DNA of 64,000 bases from NCBI GenBank assembly GCA_001298545.1, contig LJCX01000037.1:62001-126000 (forward strand), given 5' to 3'. The first letter of the stretch is position 1. Each line of letters starts with the position of its first letter. The notes under the pieces are model-generated. The model saw only the letters and a list, made by a program, of their open reading frames with translations, was not told the DNA's origin and searched no databases. Source of the DNA: Actinobacteria bacterium OV320 (GTDB taxonomy: Bacteria; Actinomycetota; Actinomycetes; Streptomycetales; Streptomycetaceae). Of the stretch, positions 1 to 7,737 are shown in pieces. The translations under genes and the position numbers were made by a program.

Positions 1-1060
1 CTCGAACCTGGCCGCCGACCCCGGCGACTACCTCGTCGGCGAGAAGATCGACATCAACGGCGACGGCACCCCGCTGCGCTACATGGACAAGCCCTCCAAG
101 GACGGCTCCTCCCGCGACAGTTGGAGCTCCACCCTGGGCAGCGTGGACGTCCACTACTCGTCGGGCCCCGCGAACCACTTCTTCTACCTGCTCTCCGAGG
201 GCAGCGGCGCCAAGACCGTCAACGGCGTCGCCTACGACAGCCCGACCTACGACGGTCAGGCCGTCACCGGCATCGGCATCGACAACGCCGCCGCCATCTG
301 GTACCGGGCGCTGACGACGTACATGACCTCGTCCACCAACTACGCGGGCGCCCGCACCGCCACCCTCCAGGCGTCGGCCGACCTGTTCGGCGCGTACAGC
401 CCCACCTACCTCGCCGTCGCCGACGCCTGGGCCGCCATCAACGTCGGCAGCCGCATAGCCCTCGGCGTCAACGTCGCCCCGATCGCCGACCAGACCAGCG
501 GCGTCGGCCAGGCCGTCAGCCTTCAGGTGGACGCCTACACCACCAACACCGGTGCGGGCCTGACCTATGAGGCCACCGGCCTGCCCGACGGCCTGACCCT
601 CAGCGCGAGCGGCCTGATCTCCGGGACGCCGACCACTCTCGGCACCAGTGACGTCGCCGTCACGGTCACCGACAGCACGGGCGCGTCCGTCACGGACACC
701 TTCACCTGGCGGATCGCGTACATCTACGCCACCGCCACCCGCGTCGACATCCCCGACAACGGCGCCGCGGTGGAGTCCCCGATCACCATCGCGGGCCGCG
801 ACGGCAACGCCTCGGCCACCACCTCGGTCTACGTCAACATCGTCCACACCTACCGCGGTGACCTGACCGTCGACCTCGTCGGCCCCGACGGCACCGTCTA
901 CTCGCTCCTCAACCGCACCGGCGGCTCCGCCGACAACGTCGACCAGACCTTCACCGTCGACGCCTCGGCCCAGCCGCTCACCGGCACCTGGAAGCTGAGG
1001 GTCCAGGACCGTGCGTCGATCGACGTGGGCTACATCCAGCGCTGGCAGCTCACGCCTTGA
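1..1060 (+). CDS. M4 (thermolysin-type) metalloprotease, C-terminal part, with Ig-like and P domains
   Basis: The reading frame is already open at base 2, so the start, signal peptide, propeptide and HExxH zinc site lie to the left of the window. The first visible ~150 residues match the helical C-terminal half of thermolysin-family peptidases: the YLVGEKID and LRYMDKPS segments, then NHFFYLLSEG, GIGIDNAAAIWYRAL and the closing ADAWAAINVG. A putative Ig domain follows (ADQTSGVGQAVSLQV to TDTFTWRI, with the typical LPDGLTLS and GLISGTP strings). A proprotein-convertase P domain ends the protein (VDIPDNG, HTYRGDLTVDLVGPDGT, GTWKLRVQD). In this family the enzyme is secreted and degrades extracellular protein; the last two domains probably aid stability or binding (inference). 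A strong hairpin follows the stop codon. Confidence 0.93.
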   Translation, partial: SNLAADPGDYLVGEKIDINGDGTPLRYMDKPSKDGSSRDSWSSTLGSVDVHYSSGPANHFFYLLSEGSGAKTVNGVAYDSPTYDGQAVTGIGIDNAAAIWYRALTTYMTSSTNYAGARTATLQASADLFGAYSPTYLAVADAWAAINVGSRIALGVNVAPIADQTSGVGQAVSLQVDAYTTNTGAGLTYEATGLPDGLTLSASGLISGTPTTLGTSDVAVTVTDSTGASVTDTFTWRIAYIYATATRVDIPDNGAAVESPITIAGRDGNASATTSVYVNIVHTYRGDLTVDLVGPDGTVYSLLNRTGGSADNVDQTFTVDASAQPLTGTWKLRVQDRASIDVGYIQRWQLTP

Positions 1061-1142
1061 GTGGTCCGTCCACGCCCTGACCGGCCGGTCCACAGCCTGA
1101 GTTCACTCTCCGACCGGTTCACTCTTTGACCGCGGACCGCTC

Positions 1143-1184
1143 GACACCGCCGCCCGGGTCTTCCCAGACCCGGGCGGCGGTGTC
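1143..1184. terminator. Perfect 19-bp hairpin, bidirectional terminator
   Basis: Bases 1143-1161 and 1166-1184 are perfect reverse complements separated by a 4-base loop (TCCC). It lies between the convergent protease gene (stop at 1060) and GtrA gene (stop at 1243), so it can end both transcripts. There is no clear T-tract, as is usual for Streptomyces terminators. Confidence 0.85.
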
Positions 1185-1242
1185 GTCCGCGCGGGTCCGG
1201 GGACCACGCCGGCCCGGCGCGGCATGCCGCCCGGCGCAACGG

Positions 1243-1767
1243 TCAGGCGGTGCGGCAGAGCGTCGCCGGGTTGATGGGTGCCGCGGCGCGGACCACCGGC
1301 GCGTGCACGGGATGCGCGGTGCGTCCGGTGGCCACGGCCTGCGAGCGGCTGCGTGCGAAGACGACGAGACGCAGCACCGCGAACCGTGCGGCACCGGCGA
1401 GTGCGGAGGCGGACAGGTAGACGGCCTGCTCGAGCACCGTGCCGGGTGCCGCGACCAGCTGCTGCAGGATGAGCATCGCCACGCAGGTCACCGCATAGGC
1501 GGCTGCCGCGGACCCGGCCGACTGCGCATGCTGCCGCCAGGTCGCGCGCCCGCCGGTACCGAAGGTGAAGCGGGCGTGCAGCTCGGTGGCGAGGAGCGTG
1601 GAGGCCACGGTGATCAGGGCGTTGGCCAGGATCCAGGGAATCCAGGAGGCCAGGGCCGCCACGGCGAAGCTGGAAGCGACCCCTACTCCGCCGCCGCAGA
1701 GTACGAAGCGGGCGAAAGAACTGACGGCGCCGGGTGACGCCTGCCGTAGGCCCTGTGCTGTCTCCAT
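1243..1767 (-). CDS. GtrA-like membrane protein
   Basis: A 174-aa protein with four hydrophobic segments in the spacing of the GtrA family (small polytopic proteins linked to transfer or flipping of lipid-linked sugars in cell-surface polysaccharide assembly). Visible family features are the N-terminal RFVLCGGGVGVASSF segment, a second segment WIPWILANALITVASTLLATEL, then the conserved-looking ARFTFGTGGR stretch, and two further membrane helices. The C-terminal 30 residues are polar and alanine-rich. No glycosyltransferase lies next to it, so its partner is unknown. The ATG at 1767 has only a weak purine-rich stretch upstream. The upstream region is unusually AT-rich and carries repeated TTGCA motifs. 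Confidence 0.8.
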   Translation of the reverse strand: METAQGLRQASPGAVSSFARFVLCGGGVGVASSFAVAALASWIPWILANALITVASTLLATELHARFTFGTGGRATWRQHAQSAGSAAAAYAVTCVAMLILQQLVAAPGTVLEQAVYLSASALAGAARFAVLRLVVFARSRSQAVATGRTAHPVHAPVVRAAAPINPATLCRTA

Positions 1768-1857
1768 GATCCGCCCCCTGGAATCGCCCCTTCGCGAAAC
1801 GCGCGCCCCTCGACGTGCAAGGCTGCCGGCTCGCCGTTTCTTGTTGTGGAAACGCTA

Positions 1858-1982
1858 CGTTGCATTCACATGGCGAGCAACGAGTTAATTGCGCTGCTTC
1901 CGTATAACACCAGGTGATAGCGGTGAAATCGTTGCAATGGCTTCAGCGTTAATGCAACAAACACCTCGCACTCGTTGCAATG
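1858..1982. repeat. Cluster of TTGCAATG-type repeats in an AT-rich intergenic region
   Basis: The 346-bp gap between the divergent genes starting at 1767 and 2114 holds no gene. Its middle is AT-rich. CGTTGCAATG occurs twice as a direct repeat (1930-1939 and 1973-1982, 43 bp apart), and GTTGCATT at 1859-1866 is the exact reverse complement of AATGCAAC at 1951-1958. Repeated copies around a divergent promoter suggest binding sites for a regulator (inference). Confidence 0.45.
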
Positions 1983-2113
1983 AATCGGAAGTGAAGGCTA
2001 TGCCGGGCAGGTGTCCCGCGCCCGAAGCGCGTCGGAGCCGTGACGAAATGCGGTGGATCCTCCGCGGCGGGCGCGCCACAATCCCCGGGGAACCGGGGCG
2101 AGGGGGAGCTTGT

Positions 2114-3154
2114 TTGGACGTGTTCGTGTGCGCCGGGTGCGGCACGGAGCTGACCGCGCCGGTCTCCCGGGTCGCTCTCCCCGTCCACACCCACCACGGG
2201 GGATGGGAGGAACTCCATCCACCGCTGATGGAGCCCGCGACATACGCCGTCGATCCGCGGCCCACCGGACCGCCCTGGCGGTTGTGGGACGAGGTCGGAG
2301 AGGACGCGGCTGCCCTGCAGGGCGTGTACGCGCCCGTGTACTCCGTCTCCTTCGGCGCGCGGAACAGGATCGTCATCGCCCCCGGCGACTCCCGGTCCAT
2401 GGCCCTGATCCCCGAGAAGTGCGAGGGCTACTGCCGGGGTGTGGACGGCCGGGCCGGCCCCAACCTGGCGTGCGAGGGGTGCGGGCGGGCCGTCGCGACC
2501 CGCATGGACGACTGCGGGTTGTGGCAGACGGTGTGGCTGGAACCCGATGCGGTCGTACGGCGCCCCTCGGGGCTCCCGGCCGTTGCGCCTCCTGACTGGG
2601 ACGACCTGGAGCGCGCCGGGCATCGCGTCCCGCCCGTCGAACCCGACGGGTCGTGGAGCCGCCGCTGGGAGGCGGCGGTCGCCGTCACGCTGGCCCACCT
2701 CGTCGCGGCCACCGGGAACCGCCCTGTGACCCTCCCCGCCGGCCCCGTCGCCGAGCTGCTCGGCTACGCCGTCGGCCGGTACCTCCCCGCCGGGCCCGAT
2801 GCCCGTTCCGTGGAGCTGGCGGGCCCGGGGATCCCCATGCCCGGGCCCCGTCCCGACGTCCTGCTCGTCCCTCGCCACCCCCTCACCGGCACGCCCTGGC
2901 GTCCGCCCGGCGACGACGGGGCCGTGGTGCCGGTGGACAGCGGGGTCTGGGCGTACCTGGCGCACCCGGGAGAGACCTCGCCGATGCCCGCGACCGGGGT
3001 GCTCCCGGAGGGCGTGCTGCGCGACGACTACCCCCTGCCGCCGGGCCCCTGGCGCCCGCTGACTCCCCACCACAACGCCTTCGAGTACACCCTGGTCGGG
3101 CTGCCCGCCGTACGTGCTCCCCGGTTGCGCGCCTATCGCGACGCGTATCGCTAG
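2114..3154 (+). CDS. Uncharacterised protein with two CxxC zinc-ribbon-like sites
   Basis: I do not know a function for this 346-aa protein, although the N-terminal block (VFVCAGCGTELTAPVSRVAL) looks like one shared by uncharacterised Streptomyces proteins. The N-terminal CAGC pair and a second cluster (CEGYC, then CEGC, then a further C at MDDC) around residues 105-135 look like metal-binding knuckles. The rest is rich in proline, with several HP and PGP turns and no membrane segment, so it is probably cytoplasmic. The frame is open upstream to 1889, but TTG 2114 has AGGGGGAG five bases upstream (2101-2108) and begins just before the conserved block; GTG 2120 is an alternative. It is convergent with the GlxA-type regulator. 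Confidence 0.72.
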   Translation: MDVFVCAGCGTELTAPVSRVALPVHTHHGGWEELHPPLMEPATYAVDPRPTGPPWRLWDEVGEDAAALQGVYAPVYSVSFGARNRIVIAPGDSRSMALIPEKCEGYCRGVDGRAGPNLACEGCGRAVATRMDDCGLWQTVWLEPDAVVRRPSGLPAVAPPDWDDLERAGHRVPPVEPDGSWSRRWEAAVAVTLAHLVAATGNRPVTLPAGPVAELLGYAVGRYLPAGPDARSVELAGPGIPMPGPRPDVLLVPRHPLTGTPWRPPGDDGAVVPVDSGVWAYLAHPGETSPMPATGVLPEGVLRDDYPLPPGPWRPLTPHHNAFEYTLVGLPAVRAPRLRAYRDAYR

Positions 3155-3321
3155 AGCGTTTCATCCGGATCGTGTGGCCGACCGGCGAGGGGGTGGGCGG
3201 CAGCGCGAAGGCGGCGGCGTCCGGCGCGCAGCGCGTGCGGGCGGTCACCGGGGCCCCTGGCCGGGTCGCTCCGGACTTCGTCCGAGCCCCCCGTCGCCCC
3301 CCGGCGGGCCCGTGTCGTCCG

Positions 3322-4278
3322 TTACGGCGTGTTGGTGAAGGAGCGGCGGTAGGAGCGGGGCGGCACTCCCCGGCGGCGCACGAACTGTTCGCGCAGGACG
3401 GCCGCGCTTCCGTACCCGACGCGGCGGGCGATCTCCTCGACCGGCAGGTCCGTGGTCTCCAGGAACTCCTCGGCGCGGCTCAGCCGCAGGCTCCGCAGCC
3501 AGGCGTGAGGGGTGGTGCCGGTCGCGGCGGTGAAGCGGCGGGCGAAGGAGCGTTTGCTCATCACGGCACGCCGGGCCAGTTCCGCGACGGGAAGCGGCTG
3601 GTGGAGGTTCTCGCGGGCCCACGCGAGCACCTCGGCGAGGCGCTCGTCGCGGCAGTCCTCGGGTACGGGGGCGGCCAGGTACTGCGCCTGCCCGCCGTCG
3701 CGATGGGAGGGCAGCACCACGTCCCGGGCGACGGCGTTGGCCATGGCGGCCCCGTACTCCCGCCTCAGCAGGTGCAGGCAGAGATCGAAGCCCGCGGCGG
3801 CTCCCGCGCCGGTGATGACGGGTCCTTCGTCGATGTAGAGGGCGTCGGGTTCGACGGTGACCGTCGGGTGGCGGCGGGCGAGCAGTTCGGCGAACCGCCA
3901 GTGGGTGGTGGCCCGTCGGCCGTCGAGCAGTCCGGCGGCGGCGAGCGCGAAGGCGCCGACGCAGTGGGCCGCGACCAGTGCGCCGCGCCCGTGTGCGGCC
4001 GACAGCGCATCGAGCACGGCCGGTGCGGGCGGGGTGCGGAAGCCGGCCCAGGGCAGGGCGATCACCAGATCGGCGGTGGCGAGCTTGTCCAGGCCGTGCG
4101 TGATAGTGAGCGGCACGCCGACGTCGGTGGGGACCGGCCCGGGCCGGTCCGTGCACAGGGCGAAGTCGAAGCCCGGCAGCGCCGCCCCGTGCGGACCGAA
4201 GACCTCGGTGACGATGCCGACGGCGAGCATGCCGACTCCGGGCGGGGCGTACGCGGCGACGGTCGGGAAACGAGGCAC
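3322..4278 (-). CDS. GlxA-type transcriptional regulator (DJ-1/PfpI domain plus AraC HTH)
   Basis: A 318-aa regulator in two parts. Residues 1-190 form a DJ-1/PfpI-like domain with the nucleophile-elbow cysteine in VAAHCVGAFALAAAG. Residues 215-315 carry two helix-turn-helix motifs of the AraC family (LPVAELARRAVMSKRSFARRF and PVEEIARRVGYGSAAVLREQF). Family members bind DNA through the C-terminal half, while the DJ-1 half is thought to sense a small molecule. It is divergent from the metallo-beta-lactamase-fold gene at 4361 with an 82-bp shared promoter region holding a pair of similar quasi-palindromes, so that hydrolase is its likely target (inference). Confidence 0.9.
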   Translation of the reverse strand: MPRFPTVAAYAPPGVGMLAVGIVTEVFGPHGAALPGFDFALCTDRPGPVPTDVGVPLTITHGLDKLATADLVIALPWAGFRTPPAPAVLDALSAAHGRGALVAAHCVGAFALAAAGLLDGRRATTHWRFAELLARRHPTVTVEPDALYIDEGPVITGAGAAAGFDLCLHLLRREYGAAMANAVARDVVLPSHRDGGQAQYLAAPVPEDCRDERLAEVLAWARENLHQPLPVAELARRAVMSKRSFARRFTAATGTTPHAWLRSLRLSRAEEFLETTDLPVEEIARRVGYGSAAVLREQFVRRRGVPPRSYRRSFTNTP

Positions 4279-4284
4279 ACGGTC

Positions 4285-4327
4285 AGTGTGGCACTAATCC
4301 TGCGATCACCGGCAACTGTGCCACTCG
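4285..4327. promoter_or_regulatory. Paired quasi-palindromes in the GlxA/MBL divergent promoter
   Basis: AGTGTGGCACT and ACTGTGCCACT occur within the 82-bp divergent region; the cores GTGGCAC (4288-4294) and GTGCCAC (4318-4324) are perfect inverted repeats about three helical turns apart. They are candidate binding sites for the neighbouring GlxA-type regulator. Confidence 0.4.
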
Positions 4328-4360
4328 TGAACGACCGTCCTGCCCGCAAGGATTGAGGCC

Positions 4361-4954
4361 ATGACAGACGCACCGCTCGGCCGCAGCGCCGTGTACACGA
4401 TCCTGACCACCGGGTACGTCGGCTCCACCGGCCCCGGAGTCGCCGCCACCGTCTCCTACATCTCCGACGGCGACCGGCATGTGATCTTCGACCCGGGCAT
4501 GGTGGCGCATCGCGACCGCATCCTCGCTCCGCTCGAGGAGTTGGGGCTCGGCCCCGACGACATCACCGACGTGGTGCTCAGCCATCACCACCCGGACAAC
4601 ACGATGAACGTGGGCCTGTTCGGACGGGCCCGGGTGCACGACCACAAGGTGGAGTACCTCGGCGATCAGTGGAGAAACCGGGACGCCGAGGGCTACGAAC
4701 TCACCCCGTCGCTACGGCTGATCCGCACTCCGGGCCACAGCGCCGAGGACATCACGCTGCTGGCGGGCACGGCGTCGGGCGTGGTCGCCTTCGCCGGTGA
4801 CCTGTGGTGGCACGCGGAGGGCCCGGCGGACGACCCGGTGGCCCCCGACCGTGACGTGCTGCGCGCCTCCCGGCTCCGGGTACTGACCGCCGCGGACCTG
4901 ATCGTGCCCGGCCACGGCGGTCCGTTCGAGGCCGACGGCAACGCGCCACGCTAG
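4361..4954 (+). CDS. Metallo-beta-lactamase-fold hydrolase with a variant metal site
   Basis: A 197-aa single-domain metallo-beta-lactamase-fold protein. The metal-binding loops are visible: SHHHPDN at residues ~72-78 (family HxHxDH), the second-shell histidine in TPGHSAED, the aspartate in AGDLWWH, and the last histidine in VPGHGGPF. The final histidine of the first motif is replaced by asparagine, which would weaken the second metal site. The short length and arrangement resemble MBLAC1-like hydrolases acting on thioesters or phosphoesters, but the substrate cannot be read from sequence. It is divergently paired with a GlxA-type regulator that probably controls it. Confidence 0.85.
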   Translation: MTDAPLGRSAVYTILTTGYVGSTGPGVAATVSYISDGDRHVIFDPGMVAHRDRILAPLEELGLGPDDITDVVLSHHHPDNTMNVGLFGRARVHDHKVEYLGDQWRNRDAEGYELTPSLRLIRTPGHSAEDITLLAGTASGVVAFAGDLWWHAEGPADDPVAPDRDVLRASRLRVLTAADLIVPGHGGPFEADGNAPR

Positions 4955-5020
4955 CCGCGCCGTCCGGTTCGGGCTGCGGAATTGCTGGAGGCCGTGGCCG
5001 AGAGCCGTCGAGAGCCCTGG

Positions 5021-5060
5021 CGGATCCCGGTGGATCCGGGTGGATCCGGGTGGATCCACC
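5021..5060. repeat. 10-bp GGATCC tandem repeat
   Basis: Four 10-bp blocks, each containing GGATCC; the two central ones are identical (TGGATCCGGG at 5031-5040 and 5041-5050) and the outer ones differ at their ends. The repeat sits in the 281-bp gap between the convergent hydrolase (stop 4954) and SapA (stop 5236) genes. A 12-bp palindrome, GTCGGGCCCGAC, follows at 5142-5153. I see no gene here. Confidence 0.6.
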
Positions 5061-5235
5061 AGGGCGGGCGGGACGGTTGCGGCCTTCTGCCCGTCTTGCG
5101 TCACGCCGCCACCGTGCCCTCAAGCCCGCGGCCCCGGCGTTGTCGGGCCCGACGGTCGGCGGTCGTTCCGGCCGTCAGGCGCAACGCGGGGACCTCTGGC
5201 CTACCTGGCGCGGCGGGCGGTCGGACAGGGGTGGA

Positions 5236-5685
5236 TCACCGGGTGTACGTGGTCCGGTGCTCCTTGAGGGAGGCGCAGTTGGAGCCGATCACCTGTACGT
5301 AGGTGTTGCCGATGCCGCCGCCCCAGTCGACGCAGTGGCCCTTGCCGATGACGTAGGACGGTCCCGCGTACGAGGTGTAGGACCCGTAGTCGTCGTCACC
5401 TTCGTTGGTGTCGGGCACGTAGATCCAGGCGGACATGTCCACGCGGGTGCCGGGGTTGTTGCGGATGGTGACGACGCAGTTGTTGCCGTTGGTGGAGTTG
5501 TAGGCGAGGTAGACGGTGCCCAACGAGCCGACGGCGGCGGAGTTCACGGTCTTGTAGCCGCTTCCGCAGACTTTCTGCGGGGTGGTGTTGGGTGCGGCGG
5601 AGGCGGGTGCCGCCAGGGCGGTGGTGGCCCCCACCGACAGAGCGGCCAGTGCGGCGGCGCCCAGTATGGAGTGAGTAAAGCGCAT
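5236..5685 (-). CDS. sapA: Spore-associated protein A-like secreted protein
   Basis: A 149-aa secreted protein: a Sec signal peptide of about 31 residues (MRFTHSILGAAALAALSVG... ending APASAA), then a mature domain starting NTTPQKVCGSGYKTVNSAAVG. That opening block, the YNSTNGNNCVVTIRNN core and the terminal C-rich part resemble SapA of Streptomyces, a small protein found on the spore surface. Four cysteines in the mature part probably form two disulfides. The ATG at 5685 has a strong AAGGGGG ribosome site seven bases upstream. No partner gene lies in an operon with it. Confidence 0.8.
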   Translation of the reverse strand: MRFTHSILGAAALAALSVGATTALAAPASAAPNTTPQKVCGSGYKTVNSAAVGSLGTVYLAYNSTNGNNCVVTIRNNPGTRVDMSAWIYVPDTNEGDDDYGSYTSYAGPSYVIGKGHCVDWGGGIGNTYVQVIGSNCASLKEHRTTYTR

Positions 5686-5914
5686 ATTTCCCCCTTGAAT
5701 GCTTAGGAGTTGGTTGCTCCTGTCTTATGTGACGGGCGGCGCCTTCGGATGGTTGTGCCGGAGTTACCGGTGTTTTCAGACATAACTGGCGGCGTGGTTG
5801 GCCGAGTTGGGACGCAACCGTAGGCGCGTGAGGGCTGCGCGCCAGGTTCGGGTCGCACTGGGCCCACGATGTCCTGCCAACGCCGTGGCCCCCTTGGCGG
5901 CGCCCTCAGCGCCC

Positions 5915-6595
5915 TCAGCGCAGTCGACGCGCCCGGAGCACCAGGTCGTCGCTATGGTGCGCGCCGGCGCCGCCGTCAGGCGCCACCCGTGGCCGCTCCT
6001 CGTCCACCTCCACCTCCCAGTCGTCGTTGAGCAGAGCGGCGACCATCGAAGGCCAGACGTAGTCGGCCGGGTCGAAGCCGCTGTCGTGCGCCGGCTGGGT
6101 GTCCATGCCCGCGTGGTGTACGAGCAGCAGCACGCCGCCGGGCGCGACGGCCGCGAGCAGCGCTTTCTCGGCTGCGGCGTCGGGGGTGCGCAGCAGGGCC
6201 GGGTACTGCGCGGAGACGAGGTCGAAGGAGGCCGGCGGGAGTGCCGCTTCCGCCAGCGCGGCGTGTACCCAGCGAACGGTGAGGCCGGCGTCCCGCGCGT
6301 GCCCGGCGGCCCGCTCCAGTGCCACGCCCGAGACCTCGATCGCGGTCACGTCCCAGCCGGCGCGCGCGAGCCAGACGGCGTCCGCGCCCTCCCCGCAGCC
6401 GACGTCGAGCACCCGCCCGGGCGTGAGCCCGGCGACCTCGGCCACGAGCGCACCGTTGGGCCGGCCGCTCCACAGCTGTTGCCGGTCGGCGTATCGGTTG
6501 TCCCACTCCGCCCGCACCGCCGGGTCTCCGACGTATCCGTCGGCAGGCGAGGGGGCGTCGGGCGCGTGCGGTCCTGCTGAGATGTTGTCGGTCAC
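5915..6595 (-). CDS. Class I SAM-dependent methyltransferase
   Basis: A 226-aa methyltransferase. Motif I is clear (GRVLDVGCGEGADAVWLAR), followed by VTAIEVSGVALERA (motif II acid E), the FDLVSAQYPAL strand (motif IV) and LLAAVAPGGVLLLVHH (motif VI). The fold binds S-adenosylmethionine; the substrate cannot be inferred, though family members of this size methylate small molecules or thiols. The frame is open further upstream, but the conserved part begins soon after GTG 6595 (ATG 6613 is an alternative); neither start has a convincing ribosome site. It is divergent from the secreted phosphatase-fold gene at 6730. Confidence 0.85.
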   Translation of the reverse strand: MTDNISAGPHAPDAPSPADGYVGDPAVRAEWDNRYADRQQLWSGRPNGALVAEVAGLTPGRVLDVGCGEGADAVWLARAGWDVTAIEVSGVALERAAGHARDAGLTVRWVHAALAEAALPPASFDLVSAQYPALLRTPDAAAEKALLAAVAPGGVLLLVHHAGMDTQPAHDSGFDPADYVWPSMVAALLNDDWEVEVDEERPRVAPDGGAGAHHSDDLVLRARRLR

Positions 6596-6729
6596 GGGCC
6601 CACCGTCGCCCATCGTCCCGCGGTCACGCCACTGCTGTTGCCGGTCCGGCAAAACGGCGTCCAAGGTGATGCCCCGTACCCTCGTACCCGGGGACGTCCG
6701 ACGCCATGGACTTCCACTGTGAGGAGGCG

Positions 6730-7569
6730 ATGGTGCCCGGTAGGGGAATGCGTCTGCTGACAGGTGCCTTGATCGTGGCCTGCCTGGCGCTCGTAGGTCA
6801 CAGCGCACGGGGTGGTGCCCCCTCCGCCGGGTCACCGCCCGTCGAAGCCGTCAGGGATGTCGTACCGAACCGGGTCATGACGTGGAACATCTGCAATCCC
6901 TGCGAGGAGAGCAACGTCGACCGGGCGGCGGAGATCGCCAGGTACGCACCCCAGGTCATCGGCCTGCAAGAGGCGTGCGTGCGTGACGTCGAGGGGATCC
7001 GGGACGAACTGGAGAGACGCCACGGGCTGGTCTACCACGTCGCGTACGGGACGGTTCTTCGCAACTGGGGGCGTTGCGGGGGAGTGCCGTGGAATCCCGG
7101 GGCCTACGGCCAGGCCGTTCTCTCGGCGGCACCGATGACAGACCTCGTCGACGTGGAATATCCCGACGGCGGATCCGAGGACCGTGGGTACATGGCGGTC
7201 ACCACCACCGTGGGCGGTCAGCGCTTGCGGGTCTTCAACACACACCTCGCCGAACGACGCCAAGAGGCGGTCCGAGCAGACCAGACCGGCGTACTCGCCG
7301 CTGAAGTCGCCCGGCACAAGCGCGCGATCGTTCTCGGCGACTTCAACGCCGTGCCGGACGCCCCCGAACTCGCCGCGATCTGGGAACTGGCCGCGGATGC
7401 GGACGCCCAGTGCCGTCCCTCGCCGACCGGCGACTGCAAGACGACCACCGACTGGCAGAGCAAGTTCGACTACATCTTCCTGCGCGGCATCGCCCCGCTC
7501 AAGCAGGGTGTCCACCCGACTTCGTACTCGGACCACGATCTGGTGCACGCCGACCTGGACACAGCGTAA
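6730..7569 (+). CDS. Secreted endonuclease/exonuclease/phosphatase-family protein
   Basis: A 279-aa exported protein with an N-terminal hydrophobic segment (MRLLTGALIVACLALVG) and the EEP (DNase I-like) fold. Catalytic and metal motifs are visible: MTWNI, GLQEAC (metal-binding Glu), FNTHLAERR, LGDFNAVPD (Asp and Asn) and the closing SDHDLVHAD. Such proteins hydrolyse phosphodiester or phosphomonoester bonds outside the cell; the exact substrate (DNA, sphingomyelin or phosphoinositide) is not evident. ATG 6730 is chosen because GAGGAGG lies at 6721-6727; an in-frame ATG at 6706 has no such site. It ends with TAA and is followed 168 bp later by another secreted hydrolase. Confidence 0.88.
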   Translation: MVPGRGMRLLTGALIVACLALVGHSARGGAPSAGSPPVEAVRDVVPNRVMTWNICNPCEESNVDRAAEIARYAPQVIGLQEACVRDVEGIRDELERRHGLVYHVAYGTVLRNWGRCGGVPWNPGAYGQAVLSAAPMTDLVDVEYPDGGSEDRGYMAVTTTVGGQRLRVFNTHLAERRQEAVRADQTGVLAAEVARHKRAIVLGDFNAVPDAPELAAIWELAADADAQCRPSPTGDCKTTTDWQSKFDYIFLRGIAPLKQGVHPTSYSDHDLVHADLDTA

Positions 7570-7737
7570 TCGGGCATGGGGGTCGGCTCGACCGGTGTTC
7601 CCGAGAGCCGGCGATCCGCCTCGCCAGGCCCGGGCCGTCGTTGTGCGAGACCGGTGAATTCGCCGTTGGCCGCCAGGCGCGGGGGGACGAGAGTGCGTCG
7701 ACCTGACCATTCGACACGGAATCCACGGAGGCAACCC

